DNA from: Fomes fomentarius
Lineage: Eukaryota; Basidiomycota; Agaricomycetes; Polyporales; Polyporaceae
Reading direction: 5' to 3'
Length of the DNA: 64,000 bases
Assembly: GCA_022606135.1 (NCBI GenBank)
Contig: JABYQN010000010.1
Coordinates: 1 to 64,000, forward strand
The notes below the pieces were generated by a model that did no database searches, was not told where the DNA came from, and saw only the letters and a list, made by a program, of their open reading frames with translations. Below, one piece after another: positions 20,777 through 32,980 of this stretch. Within the stretch, counting starts at the first letter, position 1. Every line of letters starts with the position of its first letter. A program made the position numbers and the translations under genes.

Positions 20777-23700
20777 CATTGTACTGGAGCCGCCTACTAC
20801 TGCCAATAGTCCTCAGCTCAGCTCCGACTCTGAAGCTGAAATCAACACTGAACTTCCAGAGCATCATTCTACTGCATCAGCGTTTGATTGCTCGGAACAG
20901 CCCCATCTCTTCGGTCTAGACGATCAGGTCAATTGTTATCACTACGTCTACGACGACGGAGAGCAGGAGTGGGACCAGTGCAACGTACAGCTCTGTCCCA
21001 ATCGCTACAATCAACTCCCTCTTCCGTACGAACCGACCTTCCACTGGGCATATCCAGCAACTTGGCAGCAGGATACCGACCCACAACACGGAGTTCCTCT
21101 TCCCTATCTTCAGGAAGAAACTCACGCACAGCCCTCCTCATCTCGTCCTAATTTCTATCTCCGATCTCTCTTCGGAAACTCCCCTCCTGTCGATTCAAGT
21201 CCTCTTCCTCCAGTCTACCTTCCTCCTCCTATTGTCACTGTGCCCCCTGTCGCGCCTATCACATTCACTCTAGACTTCAAGGAGGAATATCTTGATTCTC
21301 CCCAATACCTCTTATCCATCATGGGAGATATCAAAGTCAACTCTATCCCTGTCCTCTCTTCGGCAAATCAGTACAATGACTGGTCTGCCAAGATGAAGGG
21401 CTATTTCATCTTCATGGACTGTTGGAGTGTTGTCAAAGGCGCTACTCGTCCTACTGAGCAAGCTGCCAAGGACAAGTGGGATAAACTTGATGGGCAAGCT
21501 CGTGGCATGATGTACATGCGTGTCGCACCAAACTTTCACTATGTTCTGAACACTCAGATTCCTGTCTTGGGTGGACAACCCAGGGACATGACTGCTGCTG
21601 AGTCCTGGGAAGCATTACAGAACAAGTTTGGCAAGCCTAACAGTGCCCACGTCTGGGGTTTGTTCGAGTCACTCGTTGCTGAGCCTCGGATGAACGAACA
21701 GAAGCCCCTTCAGGATCAGATGATGCGTCTTATCACACGCCTGCGCGAAATAAGTAGCAATGGCGTCACGCTCTCTGACAACATGCAAGCCCTTCTCTTG
21801 ATGTCCAAGATCCCGGAGCCGTACCGGTCCATGGTCTCTGCGCTTATGGCAACTACAGACCTCGACAAGGTCACTCTCGACAACATCCAGTCGAAGACCT
21901 TGGCTGAGGAGTCCATGCGCAAGAATGGCCAGTCTGCGAACAAGGTCTCCCAGACCAAGCCGAAGCCCAAGGGTCCCTGCTCTCATTGCGGGAGTGGCTC
22001 TCATCACAAGTCCAACTGCTATCAGAAGTATCCTGAGAAGCGTCCCAAAGGCAAGGGCAAGGGTAAAGGGAAGGACAAAGACAAGGATAAGGACAAGGGG
22101 AAGAATAAGGACACTTCTCATAACCATGCGCACGTCACTACCGAGTCTGTATCATCTGTACTTGTAGCCGGTTCGTCTAACATCGCTGCTTCTTTCTACA
22201 ATGAGGCTATGGCCTCGAACAGTGTGAACTGGACTGCATGGCTGATGGACTCTGGAGCCTCTCAACATATCACTGGTAATCTCTCTGAGTTCATTGAGTA
22301 CCAACCCTTCGATACGCCTGTACTGTTTAACACTGCTGGACAAGGTGATAGCAGCGTCATTCAGGCACTTGGGGAAGGAACTCTGTCTGGAGAAACCTGG
22401 TTAGAGGGTCAGAAGGTAGCAATTACTCTAAACCACGTCTACTACATACCAGGCACCATTGGTCACATCTTCTCGACTGGCTCCATTGAGCGCAATGGTT
22501 ACTCCCTCTTTCAAGGGGATGGGCGCATGTGCATTTTTGACAAGCTGCCTGACGGCGCTGTCAAACATGGTTCAACGATTCATATCAAGGGTCGTAAGAT
22601 CCTGGAGGCACGATACAACCCTTCGTCTAATTGTTATTGGACTATTATTGAGCTTCACAACAGCAAGCGCGTCTATCTCAATGTCTGTAAGTTCAAGACC
22701 TGGCACCGTCGTTTTGGTCATGCGGGCAAGGACATTCTGCACAACTTTCCTAAGCATACTAAGGGGGTTGATGCTGTTGATCCTGCAGACAAAGAACCGT
22801 GTGATGGATGCGCTTTTGGCAAATCCACTTGTAACCCCTTTCCACCTTCTGAGAAGCGCGCTACTGAAGTTCTCGAGCAAGTCCATACGGACCTCAACGG
22901 ACCAATGCGCACTCAGGCTATCGGAGGTTGGAAATACTTCGCCGGTTTCATTGATGACTATTCTGGTCTCGCTCATGCTTACTTCCTTAAACACAAGTCT
23001 GACGCGATCCAAGCATTCAAAGACTATAAGGCGTGGGCTGAGAACCAGACTGGCAAGAAGATCAAATCGATCCGCTCAGATCGAGGGGGGAATACACATC
23101 AGACGAGTTCTCTACACTTCTTCGTTCGCACGGTATCGAGCACCAGAAGACTCTACCGGGTTCGCCTCAACAGAATGGACGTGCTGAGCGTTGGAACCGC
23201 ACTATCACTGAAAAGGCTCTGTCTATGCTCCACCAAGCAGGCCTTAGTCATGGTTTCTGGCAACTCGCTCTTGATGCAGCCGTTTATATCTACAATCGTC
23301 AACCTATGCGACGACACAAGTGGTCGTGCCCCATCACTGTTTGGGATGGTACCGTTCCGGACGTCTCTTACTTCAGAGTGTTTGGGTGCAAAGCTTTTGT
23401 CCATGTGCAGAAGGCAAAGCGCAAAGAGAAACTCGACAAGAAGGCTGTCGAGATGATCTTCGTTGGGTATGAGTCTGATTCCAAGGGGTATAGGTTTTGG
23501 AATCCAGCCAACCACTCTATTGTCGTGTCCCGCGATGCAACATTTGATGAAGAGTCTTTCCCTGCTCGTAACTTACCTGGCAACCGTCCTTCTACCCCGG
23601 ACGACAGTCCGTTCTCAGATGATCAATCAGATGATTCCTCGAATGATGACTCTGATTCGGTCGATCCCAATGATGCAATTCCTTTCATTCCTCCCAACCT

Positions 23701-25593
23701 CTTCGGACCACAACAACCTGACCCTCCAGCAGATGCTGATCCCACTCCTCCTGCAGAAGCTCCTGCTGAGCCTCCTCCTCTTCTGCAACATCCTCCTACG
23801 CTGCCTCCTGTCATTCCTCCTTGTCCTCCTCACAAATGTGGTCGTCACCCTCCAGTGGGAGCTAATGAACCAAGCATTGCTCGCGACCGTCCTCATCACG
23901 AAAAAGCTGGTGTTCCCCACAAGGACAGGACTGATAACAACGTGTATGATGATCCTGCACGTGCTGATAATCAGATCGACAAGGATGGCAATCTGCACGA
24001 AGCGGAGACGATACTTGCTTTTCTAGCTGCCGCTCAGTATAAAGCTGGCTTACCTCAGTCGCATAAGGAAGCCATGCGCTCACCTGATGCTGGGAAATGG
24101 CGCAAAGCTGAGAAGTCAGAGTTTGAGTCGCTTATGGAGAATAAGACTTGGGTTCTCGTTCCTCGTCCCAAGGGCCGGCAAGTTGTCTCTAACCGCTGGG
24201 TCTATGACATCAAACATGATGGGCGGTACAAGGCTCGTCTTGTTGCAAAGGGTTTCACTCAGGTGTGGGGAGAGGACTACCATGAGACGTTCTCTCCAGT
24301 GGCGCAGTTTGAGTCTATCCGGTATCTACTCGTGCATGCAGCGCTTGAGGACTGGGACATCGGGTCAATGGATGTCAAGACCGTGTTCCTGAATGGTGAT
24401 CTAGGTGAGGAGATCTATATGGAACAGCCAGAAGGCTGGGTCGTTCCTGGGAAGGAAGATCACGTCTGTCTACTCAAAAAGGCTATCTATGGTCTTAAGC
24501 AGGCGTCGCATCAGTGGAATGCGAAAATCCATCAATCGCTTCTAGATCTGGGATTTACACGGACATATTCTGATGCTGGGATCTATGTATATCGGTGACA
24601 AGGGGGGATCACGTCACGATTGTCAGTCTTTATGTTGATGATCTACTTCTGATGGGTGATCAGTCTAGTCACATCAAACAAGTCAAGTGTTCACTTTCTA
24701 AGCAGTACAAGATGACGGACTTGGGATCAGTACAGCGCTTCCTTGGTCTTTGCATCACTCATGATCGATCTACTTGTATGATTGACATCAACCAGGAAGA
24801 GTACATCCAGTCTGTTCTTGAGCGCTTTCAGATGTCTGACTGTAAACCCTCACATACACCTCTTCCTGCTGGTGCTGTCTTGGCAAGTGCCGACAAACCA
24901 GCTTCCGATCAGTTCAGGCAACGCTACCAGAGTCTCATTGGCAGTCTTTTGTACGCCATGCTCGGAATGCGTCCTGACATCTCCTTCGCTGTCACACGGT
25001 TATCAAAGTACAATGCCAATCCCTCTGAGGCACACATGAGTTATGCGAAGTATGTCCTGCATTACCTTCAAGGGACAAAGGCGTATCGCTTGCGCTACAA
25101 GGGAGCATCTAATGATGGTCTGATCTCCTATTCGGATTCAGATTGGGCCAAAGACCGTGATGATCGGCATTCTACCTCTGGCTTCTTCTCCTTGATGGCA
25201 GGTGGTGCTATATCATGGGCTTCGAGGCATCAGCCTACCATTTCGCTCTCCTCTACTGAGGCGGAATATAAAGCGGCCTCTGATACCTGTCGTCAGTTGA
25301 TCTGGCTGAGAACGTTTGGCAATGAACTTGGTGATGACTTGACCAGGCCGACACCCATGTGTCTAGACAACCAGGGTTTGATTTTCCTGTCAGTCAATCC
25401 AGTAGTCGACCAGTGTACCAAGCACATAGAGATTCGCTACCACTTCATTTGTGAACAAGTGGAGTCTGGCTCTGTCGAGATCTTCTATGTTGCGACTGCG
25501 GATCAGTTGGCTGATTCTCTCACAAAGAACGTGCCTTATTCCATTTTGGCAAAGTTCGTTGATGAGATTAGTCTTGTTTCCGTTGCATCTTGA
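20777..25593 (+). pseudogene. Copia 2 Gag-Pol polyprotein, two frameshifts
   Basis: The frame is open from about 20777; the first in-frame ATG is at 21321. An acidic, proline-rich N-terminal extension precedes a Gag domain, a zinc knuckle C-x2-C-x4-H-x4-C (C-S-H-C ... H-K-S-N-C) and a lysine-rich tail (22040-22110). The protease has the canonical D-S-G-A-S. The integrase zinc region (W-H-R-R-F-G-H ... C-D-G-C) and V-H-T-D-L-N-G follow. At 23085-23092 a G run is one base short (S-D-R-G-G then lost), shifting the frame; integrase resumes until a second break near 24596. RT has Y-V-D-D-L-L-L and RNase H S-S-T-E-A-E-Y. The end at 25593 precedes the purine tract. Confidence 0.85.
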
Positions 25594-25606
25594 ACGAGTG
25601 GGAGTG

Positions 25607-26089
25607 TTGAACTTCCGAACTACTGGCTGTGCTTGGACCGGAGTTGTGTACACTTGTTTATGGTCATATGATTAGATAGGCTGTGTTCCTACTTACCATT
25701 AATGGTTTTCTTTGTTCTCCTACTGTACTTTCCCATAACCATATGGTTAGTGTGCATTCCTGTGCATACCAGTGCGTTCTACACTGCACCAGACTCTTCT
25801 AGACCTTATGTCTGACTCATGCTATGACTGTATCTGACTCATACGCCGATACAGACTCTGACTCATCGTCTTATGGCTACATGTGACTGCTTTATCCACT
25901 GACTCATGGACTCATCCCTCATGTATATAAGCAGTCCCTTCTTCGCCTCTGCTCTTCAGTCATTTGCTCACTGACTGAAGAGTAAGTCCCTTACATACAT
26001 ATGCTCTACTACCTCTTACTGACTTAGTACTTGTAGTCTCTCTTTGTTGTGACTTACAGTCGCTCCTCGCCTTACAGGTTCAGAGTTCA
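25607..26089 (+). repeat. 3' LTR of Copia 2
   Basis: About 483 bp, starting TGTTGAAC directly after the purine tract. The 3' edge is set at the CA before the inverted LTR fragment, since no full partner LTR exists to confirm it. A TATA box is at 25924-25931. Direct repeats of CTGACTCAT lie between 25810 and 25920. Confidence 0.75.
25924..25931 (+). promoter_or_regulatory. TATA box in the Copia 2 LTR
   Basis: TATATAAG sits in the LTR, followed within about 40 bp by an imperfect inverted repeat (CTCTTCAGTCA ... TGACTGAAGAG). It probably marks the start of the R region. Confidence 0.6.
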
Positions 26090-26090
26090 T

Positions 26091-26316
26091 CAGTCATAGC
26101 ATGAGTCAGACATAAGGTCTAGAAGAGTCTGGTGCAGTGTAGAACGCACTGGTATGCACAGGAATGCACACTAACCATATGGTTATGGGAAAGTACAGTA
26201 GGAGAACAAAGAAAACCATTAATGGTAAGTAGGAACACAGCCTATCTAATCATATGACCATAAACAAGTGTACACAACTCCGGTCCAAGCACAGCCAGTA
26301 GTCCAGAAGTTCAACA
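26091..26316 (-). repeat. Inverted LTR fragment of the Copia 2 family
   Basis: It is the reverse complement of the first ~224 bp of the adjacent 3' LTR (25607-25830), ending GTTCAACA exactly where F-box copy C homology begins. Together they form a ~225 bp inverted repeat with a ~260 bp spacer. The LTR terminus abutting coding sequence suggests that a second, opposite-orientation copy had inserted in copy C and was mostly lost. Confidence 0.8.
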
Positions 26317-27116
26317 TGCATGTCCACTCGTGGTCACAACTCAACAACGATGTGCACGGATATAGCACCTTGAATATACATAGCCAATGTGAGGTCCCAT
26401 GCCTCGGACCTGCGTCCCAGCATGCCAGCTGGCAGGAGCTTATTCACTTCAACGGATCCCTTGTTGACCTCTATATCCTCGCTCTTGATTGCCACATCTC
26501 GCATATCAAATTAGGCAATTACATAGTTGACACGTACCTTCCCCTGCTCTCTGCAGTGCTCGCTGATGTGCAACCATTACACCTGAACATTCACTGGTGC
26601 CCAGGGAGTCTACAGAATCATTCCCCGATGAACAGCCTCGCTTCGATCTTGCAAATGCAGGGTGCATCACATCTCCAAAGTCTCGTCGTCACCTGTAGAT
26701 TCGACAGATCCACACCTGACGAGGATGTTGCTGCCACACTGATGAGTACAGTTGTTCTGGGGCAAGGGACACTTGTCTATTTGTCTTGCCACTCACGCTG
26801 AATGTGCAATTTTTAGTCTTCCCTCGCTGAGTCCCTTGCGATGCTTCCAGGTCCATTCCGTCGCCTTCGGATGGGCATAGACTGTCTGCGAAACAGTGAT
26901 CAATCGATTGACGCAGCACACGTCAATGTCGAGCAGATTGCCCAAAATATTGTAGAAACGATCTCAACTCTGGAAGACGTGCTGGTCAGATACACCAGTG
27001 AGGCGCCGCCACGACAGGCTACATTCGTGTGCCACGGTGCTGCTGTTATGAGAATCGGAGGTACATGGCTGAATGATGATCCCCTGAATGCGGGTATGTT
27101 CGAATTGGAATTATAA
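26317..27116 (+). pseudogene. F-box-like gene, copy C, 5' half missing
   Basis: It aligns with the C-terminal half of the family from the segment H-V-H-S-W-S-Q-L-N-N-D-V onward. Exon 1 sequence ends at 26741, but the donor reads ATGAGT instead of GTGAGT. The exon 2 region (26817-27116, after TTTTAG) is open and ends M-F-E-L-E-L. The N-terminal F-box part is absent; the left edge is the end of an inverted LTR. It cannot produce a normal protein. Confidence 0.8.
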
Positions 27117-28312
27117 CTTTGAACGTTGAATAGGACATGTGCGATACTTAGGAGCCGTACTAATTTGCGTACTTGTTTATATCCACCTTGCCAGTAGTTT
27201 GACATTGCCGGTTTCGGCTGTATGCACGCCTTGCAACTCGCAGGACACGGATTGCCAGTGCCAGAAAAACTCAAAGGAGTCGTAAGATGAGCACTTTCGA
27301 CAGTATCACGTATACAGTGGTGCTTTGAGGGCATATAAGACACTTTGAGGGCTACAAGGTGGAGGAGATTGTGCACTCCGGACTTGTCGGGTCCATATGT
27401 CTTCAAATTTGCTGCTCTTCTATAACAGACATTGTATCTGCACCGCAGTTCTCCTCCAAGTTGCTAAAGTCTCTTGCAGCACAGGCATTGCCGCAATTTG
27501 GAATAACCGCGAGAGAAACCAAATCGCACCTGAAGGCCGCACATGCTGGCACTCGCGAGCATATATGTACCTATTCCTGACCCACTTGCAAGAGCAACGC
27601 TCAGTGCATCTCCCGGGCTGCCAGACAAAGTCAGCGCCGCGAACGGCACATACTGATGTTGCGGACGGGGCAGGAATGCATCCACATCGACATTCCCAAG
27701 TCCTTGATCGTCGCGCATATCGAGGAAACTGGTTCGTTCCTGGGCCCAGAACGCGCGGATTGCAACATGACATGTGAGCATGGGTGGGTCGTTCTGAAAG
27801 GTGTTTGGAATCCACCCGTTTGCGACAGCGACACATCCAATCCCTCTTCAAGTTGCAAGGGTCGCCGCCTCGAGATGGGGAGTCGTCTGGCCTTTGTTTC
27901 TGGGAGAGAAGCCTGAGGTCGACTGTTGAGCCAAGGTCCGGCAACAAACTGCGTCTCTGCAAGCTCAAGTTAAGTAGTCTTCGGAAAGGTCTCATGAGGC
28001 ATACATACTCAAAGAAGCAAATCGCTTGTGCCTCGCCCGAGTGATCGCCTGCCGTAGATTCGCCAGATAGTTCCGGCTTCGTCCAGTCGGCGCGCTCATG
28101 CCAGTGTTCGATGCACAACACCCAACACAGTGTCCAGGCGGTATCCGTCTGCGTGCTGCGCGAGGGCGGGAATGAGGATTTATCGAGAGTTCTGTCTTGG
28201 CTCCGCTTCTCACACTCACTCCGTTCCCTTCAAGGCTCGTCCGATATTGAGCGAGTCTTAACACCATGGGTTAGCAACTTGAGATCAGAAGCGTCAAAAT
28301 TGAACATCATAA
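27117..28312. other. Decayed 'X' segment downstream of copy C
   Basis: No gene is supported. The stretch 27430-28250 aligns patchily with the regions downstream of copies A, E and F, including the CTCAGTGCATCTC and GACAAAGTCAGCGCCGCGAACG motifs shared with 13290-13340. A short pattern E-D-L-S-R-V-L-S-W-L is readable near 28170. Its original function is not recognisable. Confidence 0.5.
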
Positions 28313-29876
28313 TCAGTACCCGTCGTCGGACAAGCAACTCCAGACATGATCCTCCGATGTATCTATTATCACAACATCTCCGAGTTGCCGCACGAATGTC
28401 GCTGAGTCTACTTTCATCTTGTCAACGTCCCAGAATCTAACACATGCACTTTCCAGCGTTGGAATCGTTTCTACGAAAACCTGGACAATGGTCTTGACAT
28501 CGCTGTTGTCCAAAGCGATCGTGAGTCGGTGCTCTGGTGACCCCACTGCCGATGATGACCCCCTGTCCGATTGATGAGTGTCTGCCCGATGGTCCATGTC
28601 CATCTGAAGGCGACGGAATGGACCTGGAAGCATTGCAAGCGCTGTAGCAAGGGAAGACTAAAGTCGAACACATTCCATGTGAGCTTGAAGACAGTTTCCC
28701 TTGCCCCGGAACTATGGCACTCACCAGTGCAGAAGCCACATCCTCGTAAGGCGTCCGCCAATCGACTCTATAGGAGATGACGAGACTCTCGAGACGTGAT
28801 GCACCTTGTGTTTGAAAGATCGAAGAGAGGCTAGTCGTCGGGTGATGCAGGATCTCTGGAGGCCCACTAATGTTCAGGTGTAATGGTCGTGTATCGGCAA
28901 GAACTTCGGAGAGCATGGGAAGGTGTACAGTGTCATTGATGAAACCGACTATTTTGAGGTGTGAGATGTGGCAATTGAGAGCGAGAGCGTAGAGGTCGAC
29001 AAGGGATCCTTTGAACCGAATAGGCCCCCGCCAGCCTAGGTGCGGTGACGCAGGTCCGAGGCAATGGACCTCACGTTGACTGCGTATATTCAAGATGCGA
29101 TATTCGTGCACGTCTTTGTTTAGTTGTGACCGTGAGTCGACATGCAGATGTGCAAGATTCGGGAAGGCGCGAATGTACGGGGTGGGATCCACTCGGCCAC
29201 GATGGCAGATCGATAACGTATGCATCATGGGGTACACTTCTGGGTAGCAGGAGGAGACATCGTACGCTGGATGAGCATAGAGACTATAGTCAAGCTCTGT
29301 CAGAGTTGATTTCCACCTCCGAAAGAGCTGCACCGGGTGCGCAGAGAGCCATGGAGCGCGCTCTGATTCGTGCTGTGATATTTCGATCTTGATAGATCTG
29401 AGGTTTGCTGATTGGAGAGAAAGGAAGTGTTGCAATGATCGCGGACCAGCTTCCAAGACGATAATTTCACGGAGAGACGAGAGGAACGCAATGGCGTCAC
29501 CTAGGGCCGGCCACTTTGCAATTGTGTCCTCTTTGATCTCGACAATCACGAGCTGTGTCATGAGAGCGATGGCTCCTGCTAGCGCGCCCTCGCTTTCTGG
29601 CGACAGGGGAGGGGAGAAGAAGTTGGGATTGAAGCGAAGAGCGAGGTGGCGGACACATGGATAGCGGGGCTTCTTTCCTCCATGGAGGAATTTGAGGAAT
29701 GCTACAGTCGTGGATTCGTGGGAAAGCCGTAATTCCTGGCTAAGTATGGATGCTGCAGCTTCGTGTAAGAAGAAGGTGCATGTGTGCATGAGCGTTGTGC
29801 AGGTGTCATGGGGGCAGGTGAAGGCGATGTCGCGAAGGATATCCCAGGGCAGAGCAGGCTCAAGGACGTCCGTCAT
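28313..29876 (-). CDS. F-box-like protein, copy D
   Basis: Two exons: 29876-28725 (384 codons, phase 0) and 28657-28313. The 67 bp intron starts GTGAGT and ends TTTAG. The protein is about 498 residues with no internal stop. The N-terminus, L-P-W-D-I-L-R-D-I-A-F-T-C-P then T-L-M-H-T-C, has the shape of a fungal F-box (L-P ... hydrophobic ... C). The rest is a divergent, leucine-rich-like region with family blocks Y-P-M-M-H-T-L, P-Y-I-R-A-F-P-N-L and Q-G-A-S-R-L-E-S-L. F-box proteins usually bring substrates to SCF ubiquitin ligases through Skp1; binding here is inferred. It is inverted relative to A-C and E-G. Confidence 0.75.
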
Positions 29877-30562
29877 TGTTTTGGATGAGAGCTGAGATAG
29901 TGACGAGCTTGAGCCGCTTGAGGGATGCACTGCGTGAAAATGTATCAGTATGCCATATCGATTGAGAGTGTAGTGCACGATACAGACATATCTCTCTGAT
30001 ATTTGGTGCAGCTGCGAATGACTTGTGTGTCGCATACAACATGCACTAGTGCAATATTGCGACTTTGTCCGGTCGTGCAGACTGGTAAGTACTCGACCCC
30101 CTGAGTGGATAATGCAGCAAGAGTCCGCGATCAAGGTCCAGAGAGGAGCTGCGAAAGCGTGCACAGCCGCATGCTCATTCGAACAAACCGCTCCGCTTTT
30201 GGTAATTTCTAAGCGCCTTCTCTCCGAAACTAAAATTCTCTGGTGACCATAAATCACCACCCAGCAATGTAGGACAAGGTCAAACAATCATTATATATCC
30301 GCCGATGACAGGCTTCCCTGACTTCGCAACGTACAATTCCAATTTAGATTCCACGTCGGCGTCTCTCCTCACCACTTTGACTAGTGGACCACTGTTTCTC
30401 TGCTTCAGGTTGAGCGTATAGGAGAGGCGCTTCAAGTACCACCGAACATCTCACCATCGGGATAATTGCAGTTCGGCCACTGACATTGTTACACTAGCTA
30501 TTGACTGTTCGCCCGATCCACGAGGTCTATCAGCAGGTTCAGCATACACATTCGAGACAACC
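29877..30562. other. Upstream region of copy D
   Basis: The first ~100 bp upstream of copy D (on the - strand) resemble the 5' flanks of the other F-box copies. Beyond about 30000 it diverges. No gene is supported. The boundary with the deaminase-like pseudogene to the right is uncertain. Confidence 0.45.
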
Positions 30563-32060
30563 TCAGGAGTGCACGCACCTCGTTGGTCTCCCGTCATTCC
30601 AACCTCGTGGTACGTGCTCCCTCGTCTCACCTACACTCACACCATATTTGTCAGCCCAGTTCCCTTTTCTCCTCAAGCATACTCCCTCCGGCATGCGAGA
30701 CGGAGTCACGTACCTCCATCGACCCAGGGATTTCTCCAGCAATTCGCCTTTCGCCTTCGCCTTGTTATGCTTCACGTAGTATGCCAGCGCCATGAGGCCG
30801 GCTTCAGCGTGCACTGTCACATTGCGGACGCGTAAGTCTAGGCTCGACCAGTCACTGACAATGTCCAAGGCGACTCCGGATAGTTCCATGATCCTGCTCT
30901 GCAGCTCGTTCGCGAAGGTGTCCCGGTTGGTCTCAAATGTGTTCAACCCGTTTCCGAGGTGGACGATTGAAACTCGGGGTATCGTTGTCTTGCGGAGAGC
31001 ATTGATGACGACCCTCCCGGCCGTATTCCAGGCCGTGAGTGTACAAAGGTAGCGGAAGGCCTGTTCACCAGGTGATTCGTTGGACCGATAGTGGTCGGCT
31101 AATCAAATCAAAAGGTTATGTTGGGGAGGAGAGGTGCCATCGTAGAACGTACAGAAGAATTCGTCATATGCGTCGTCATCTGTACGTTGTGTACAGTCAG
31201 CGCTGCCTGTCATTGACAGATGATATATAATGCATGTGTTACCGTGGCCTACGTCGTCGATGGGTCGTGGTTTCCGGTCGCCAGATCAGTCTCGGAGACA
31301 GACAAGAGTAGTGAACAATAAAACGCTGCGTACCCAGATATCCAAACGAGAATCGATAAGCGAGCGATGTGTCAGCGAAGGCAAACTCCACCGCTTTCTG
31401 GTGTAGAAAGAAGTCGATCACCATGAGTGTGTCTGAGAGACGGAGCAGTGTGTCGCCCTACTGCAGTGTGGGATCGGACAATTCGTCGGCGCGGCCCAAA
31501 AGCCTGGCGAGAGAGCGCACCCATGCGCCGATTGTGGAATGGTCGAAGAGAATGGAGCCGTCTTCTTCCAAGGTGAGATCGGCAAGGTTTCTGCGGCGGA
31601 AGTATGCTCTGTATGCAGGTAGCACTGTGATTTGAGAAGACTGGATCTTCTCGAGGTTTTCAGGCGACCACTCGAGCATGACGTCTCATGGCTTGACCTT
31701 CCATTTCTTCGACGCCATCTTGAAGCGGTGGGTGATTTGAGCATGGCAGCGGTGAATCAGCCAACGAACAAAGGCAGGCGCAGAGACGGCGTACTCTGCA
31801 GAGGAAGATACAGAAGAGACGTTGGTCGTTGCGTACTTGAGGGCAGCAAATAGGTCGGGGATGTGTGTCGTGATGTCTACATGGCTGGGCGGACTAGACG
31901 GGGAATCCGAATTGAGCATGAATAATGATGGAGGATAGGTGAGCACTTACGGCGCAGGTTCCAGGACACTCTCAAGTGTGAGGTTGCTAGAGGGTTCGCA
32001 GGGTTCGACTTTGAAGAGATAGTCTTCGTCTGACTCGGAGACGGCGGCGGCTTGGAGCAT
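30563..32060 (-). pseudogene. Deaminase-like protein gene, broken by two nonsense codons
   Basis: Reading from ATG at 32060 (M-L-Q-A-A-A-V-S-E-S-D), GT-AG introns can be placed near 31949-31893, 31332-31215 and 31153-31098. They join blocks with a coherent protein pattern: P-D-L-F-A-A-L-K-Y, W-S-P-E-N-L-E, F-F-L-H-Q-K-A-V-E-F-A, A-W-N-T-A-G-R and V-H-A-E-A-G-L-M-A. The H-A-E motif in this setting resembles OTT_1508-type deaminase-like proteins common in basidiomycetes. Two in-frame stops break it: TGA at 31686-31688 (after K-V-K-P, probably a former Trp) and TAG at 31458-31460. The C-x-x-C half of a deaminase zinc site is not seen downstream of about 30715. The family assignment is tentative. 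Confidence 0.45.
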
Positions 32061-32980
32061 AGACGAGTTGGATCGCCTTTGTACCATTAAAATCTGTACA
32101 GCCGGTGACGGCGACAACATGTGCGAGTATCTGTCCTGAGGATGGATGAGACATCACGATCTGCAGCAAACATTGTAAGAGAGCATCCGTGATTCACCCT
32201 GACTCACAGCTCTCTCAGTCTTCATGACTCAGACATCCTCGCCCTCGCGCAGCCCCGAGTGTCCCCGACGCCCATCGCCCGACGCCCGTTCCCTCACCTC
32301 CATGTTCTATGTGTCACCAACGCACAACCGTCGCCATCCCTCCCTCAATCGTCTCGTTTCTCACCTTGGGTCTCTCACCGCGACTATACTGCTCGTTCCC
32401 AGCCAATGCGATTGCTTTCAAGTTGCTTGCAAACACACGCGACACACGCGCTCTATAGCCAATCGCGAGGCGATCATGAACCTCCACCTGGGCAGTGCAA
32501 TTGCAGCACAGACACCCGCCAATGTCGCTATTCGCGCCTACGCTGTGCGGCTCAGAGCTCGCTCGCCCCTATCGTTCGGTTTGACGATATGATACAGGAT
32601 GTTAGCGCGGCCTTGGGCGGAGTGGAAGACAGAAGACGAACAAGTGGACTCGGCGCGCGACCAACACGACCCTTGGCAGCAGTGTACGGCGTCTGATCTA
32701 TCCCTCTTGATCTTGACCTTCATCGCGGATTGATTCATCGCCGAGAGAGCTCAGCCAGTCTTTGCAACTATTTAGTCAACGCCGCAATTGCATCTTATAC
32801 CACCACGCGCGATCCCCATTCCAAAGCTCAGGAACCCATACTCATCTTGAATTTCTCACTCAGTTAGTCTGTATCGTTCACTACATTCTCAAGATCAATA
32901 TATCATATTGAATACATACGTTTGCATGCAGTCCGCATCCCTGCCCGGCCTCTTCACTATCTCACTTCTCATCCACACCG
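32061..32980. other. Upstream region of F-box copy E
   Basis: No gene is supported. From about 32540 the sequence aligns with the flank upstream of copy G (about 41790 onward), sharing GCTCGC.CCCCT, GGAGTGG.GAAGACAGAAGACGA and CTCAGCCAG. The conserved upstream element lies close to the start codon. Confidence 0.5.

Larger units (their letters stand above)
20483..26089 (+). mobile_element. Ty1/Copia LTR retrotransposon 2 (older, defective)
   Basis: The 5' LTR survives only as its first ~156 bp (20483-20638). The 3' LTR is 25607-26089 (TGTTGAAC ... GAGTTCA). A purine-rich GAGTGGGAG (25598-25606) precedes the 3' LTR. The primer site and 5' leader appear deleted together with the rest of the 5' LTR. 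The two LTRs differ at several positions, so this insertion is older than Copia 1. No target duplication can be assigned, because the left flank is transposon sequence and the right flank is an inverted LTR piece of the same family. Confidence 0.85.
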
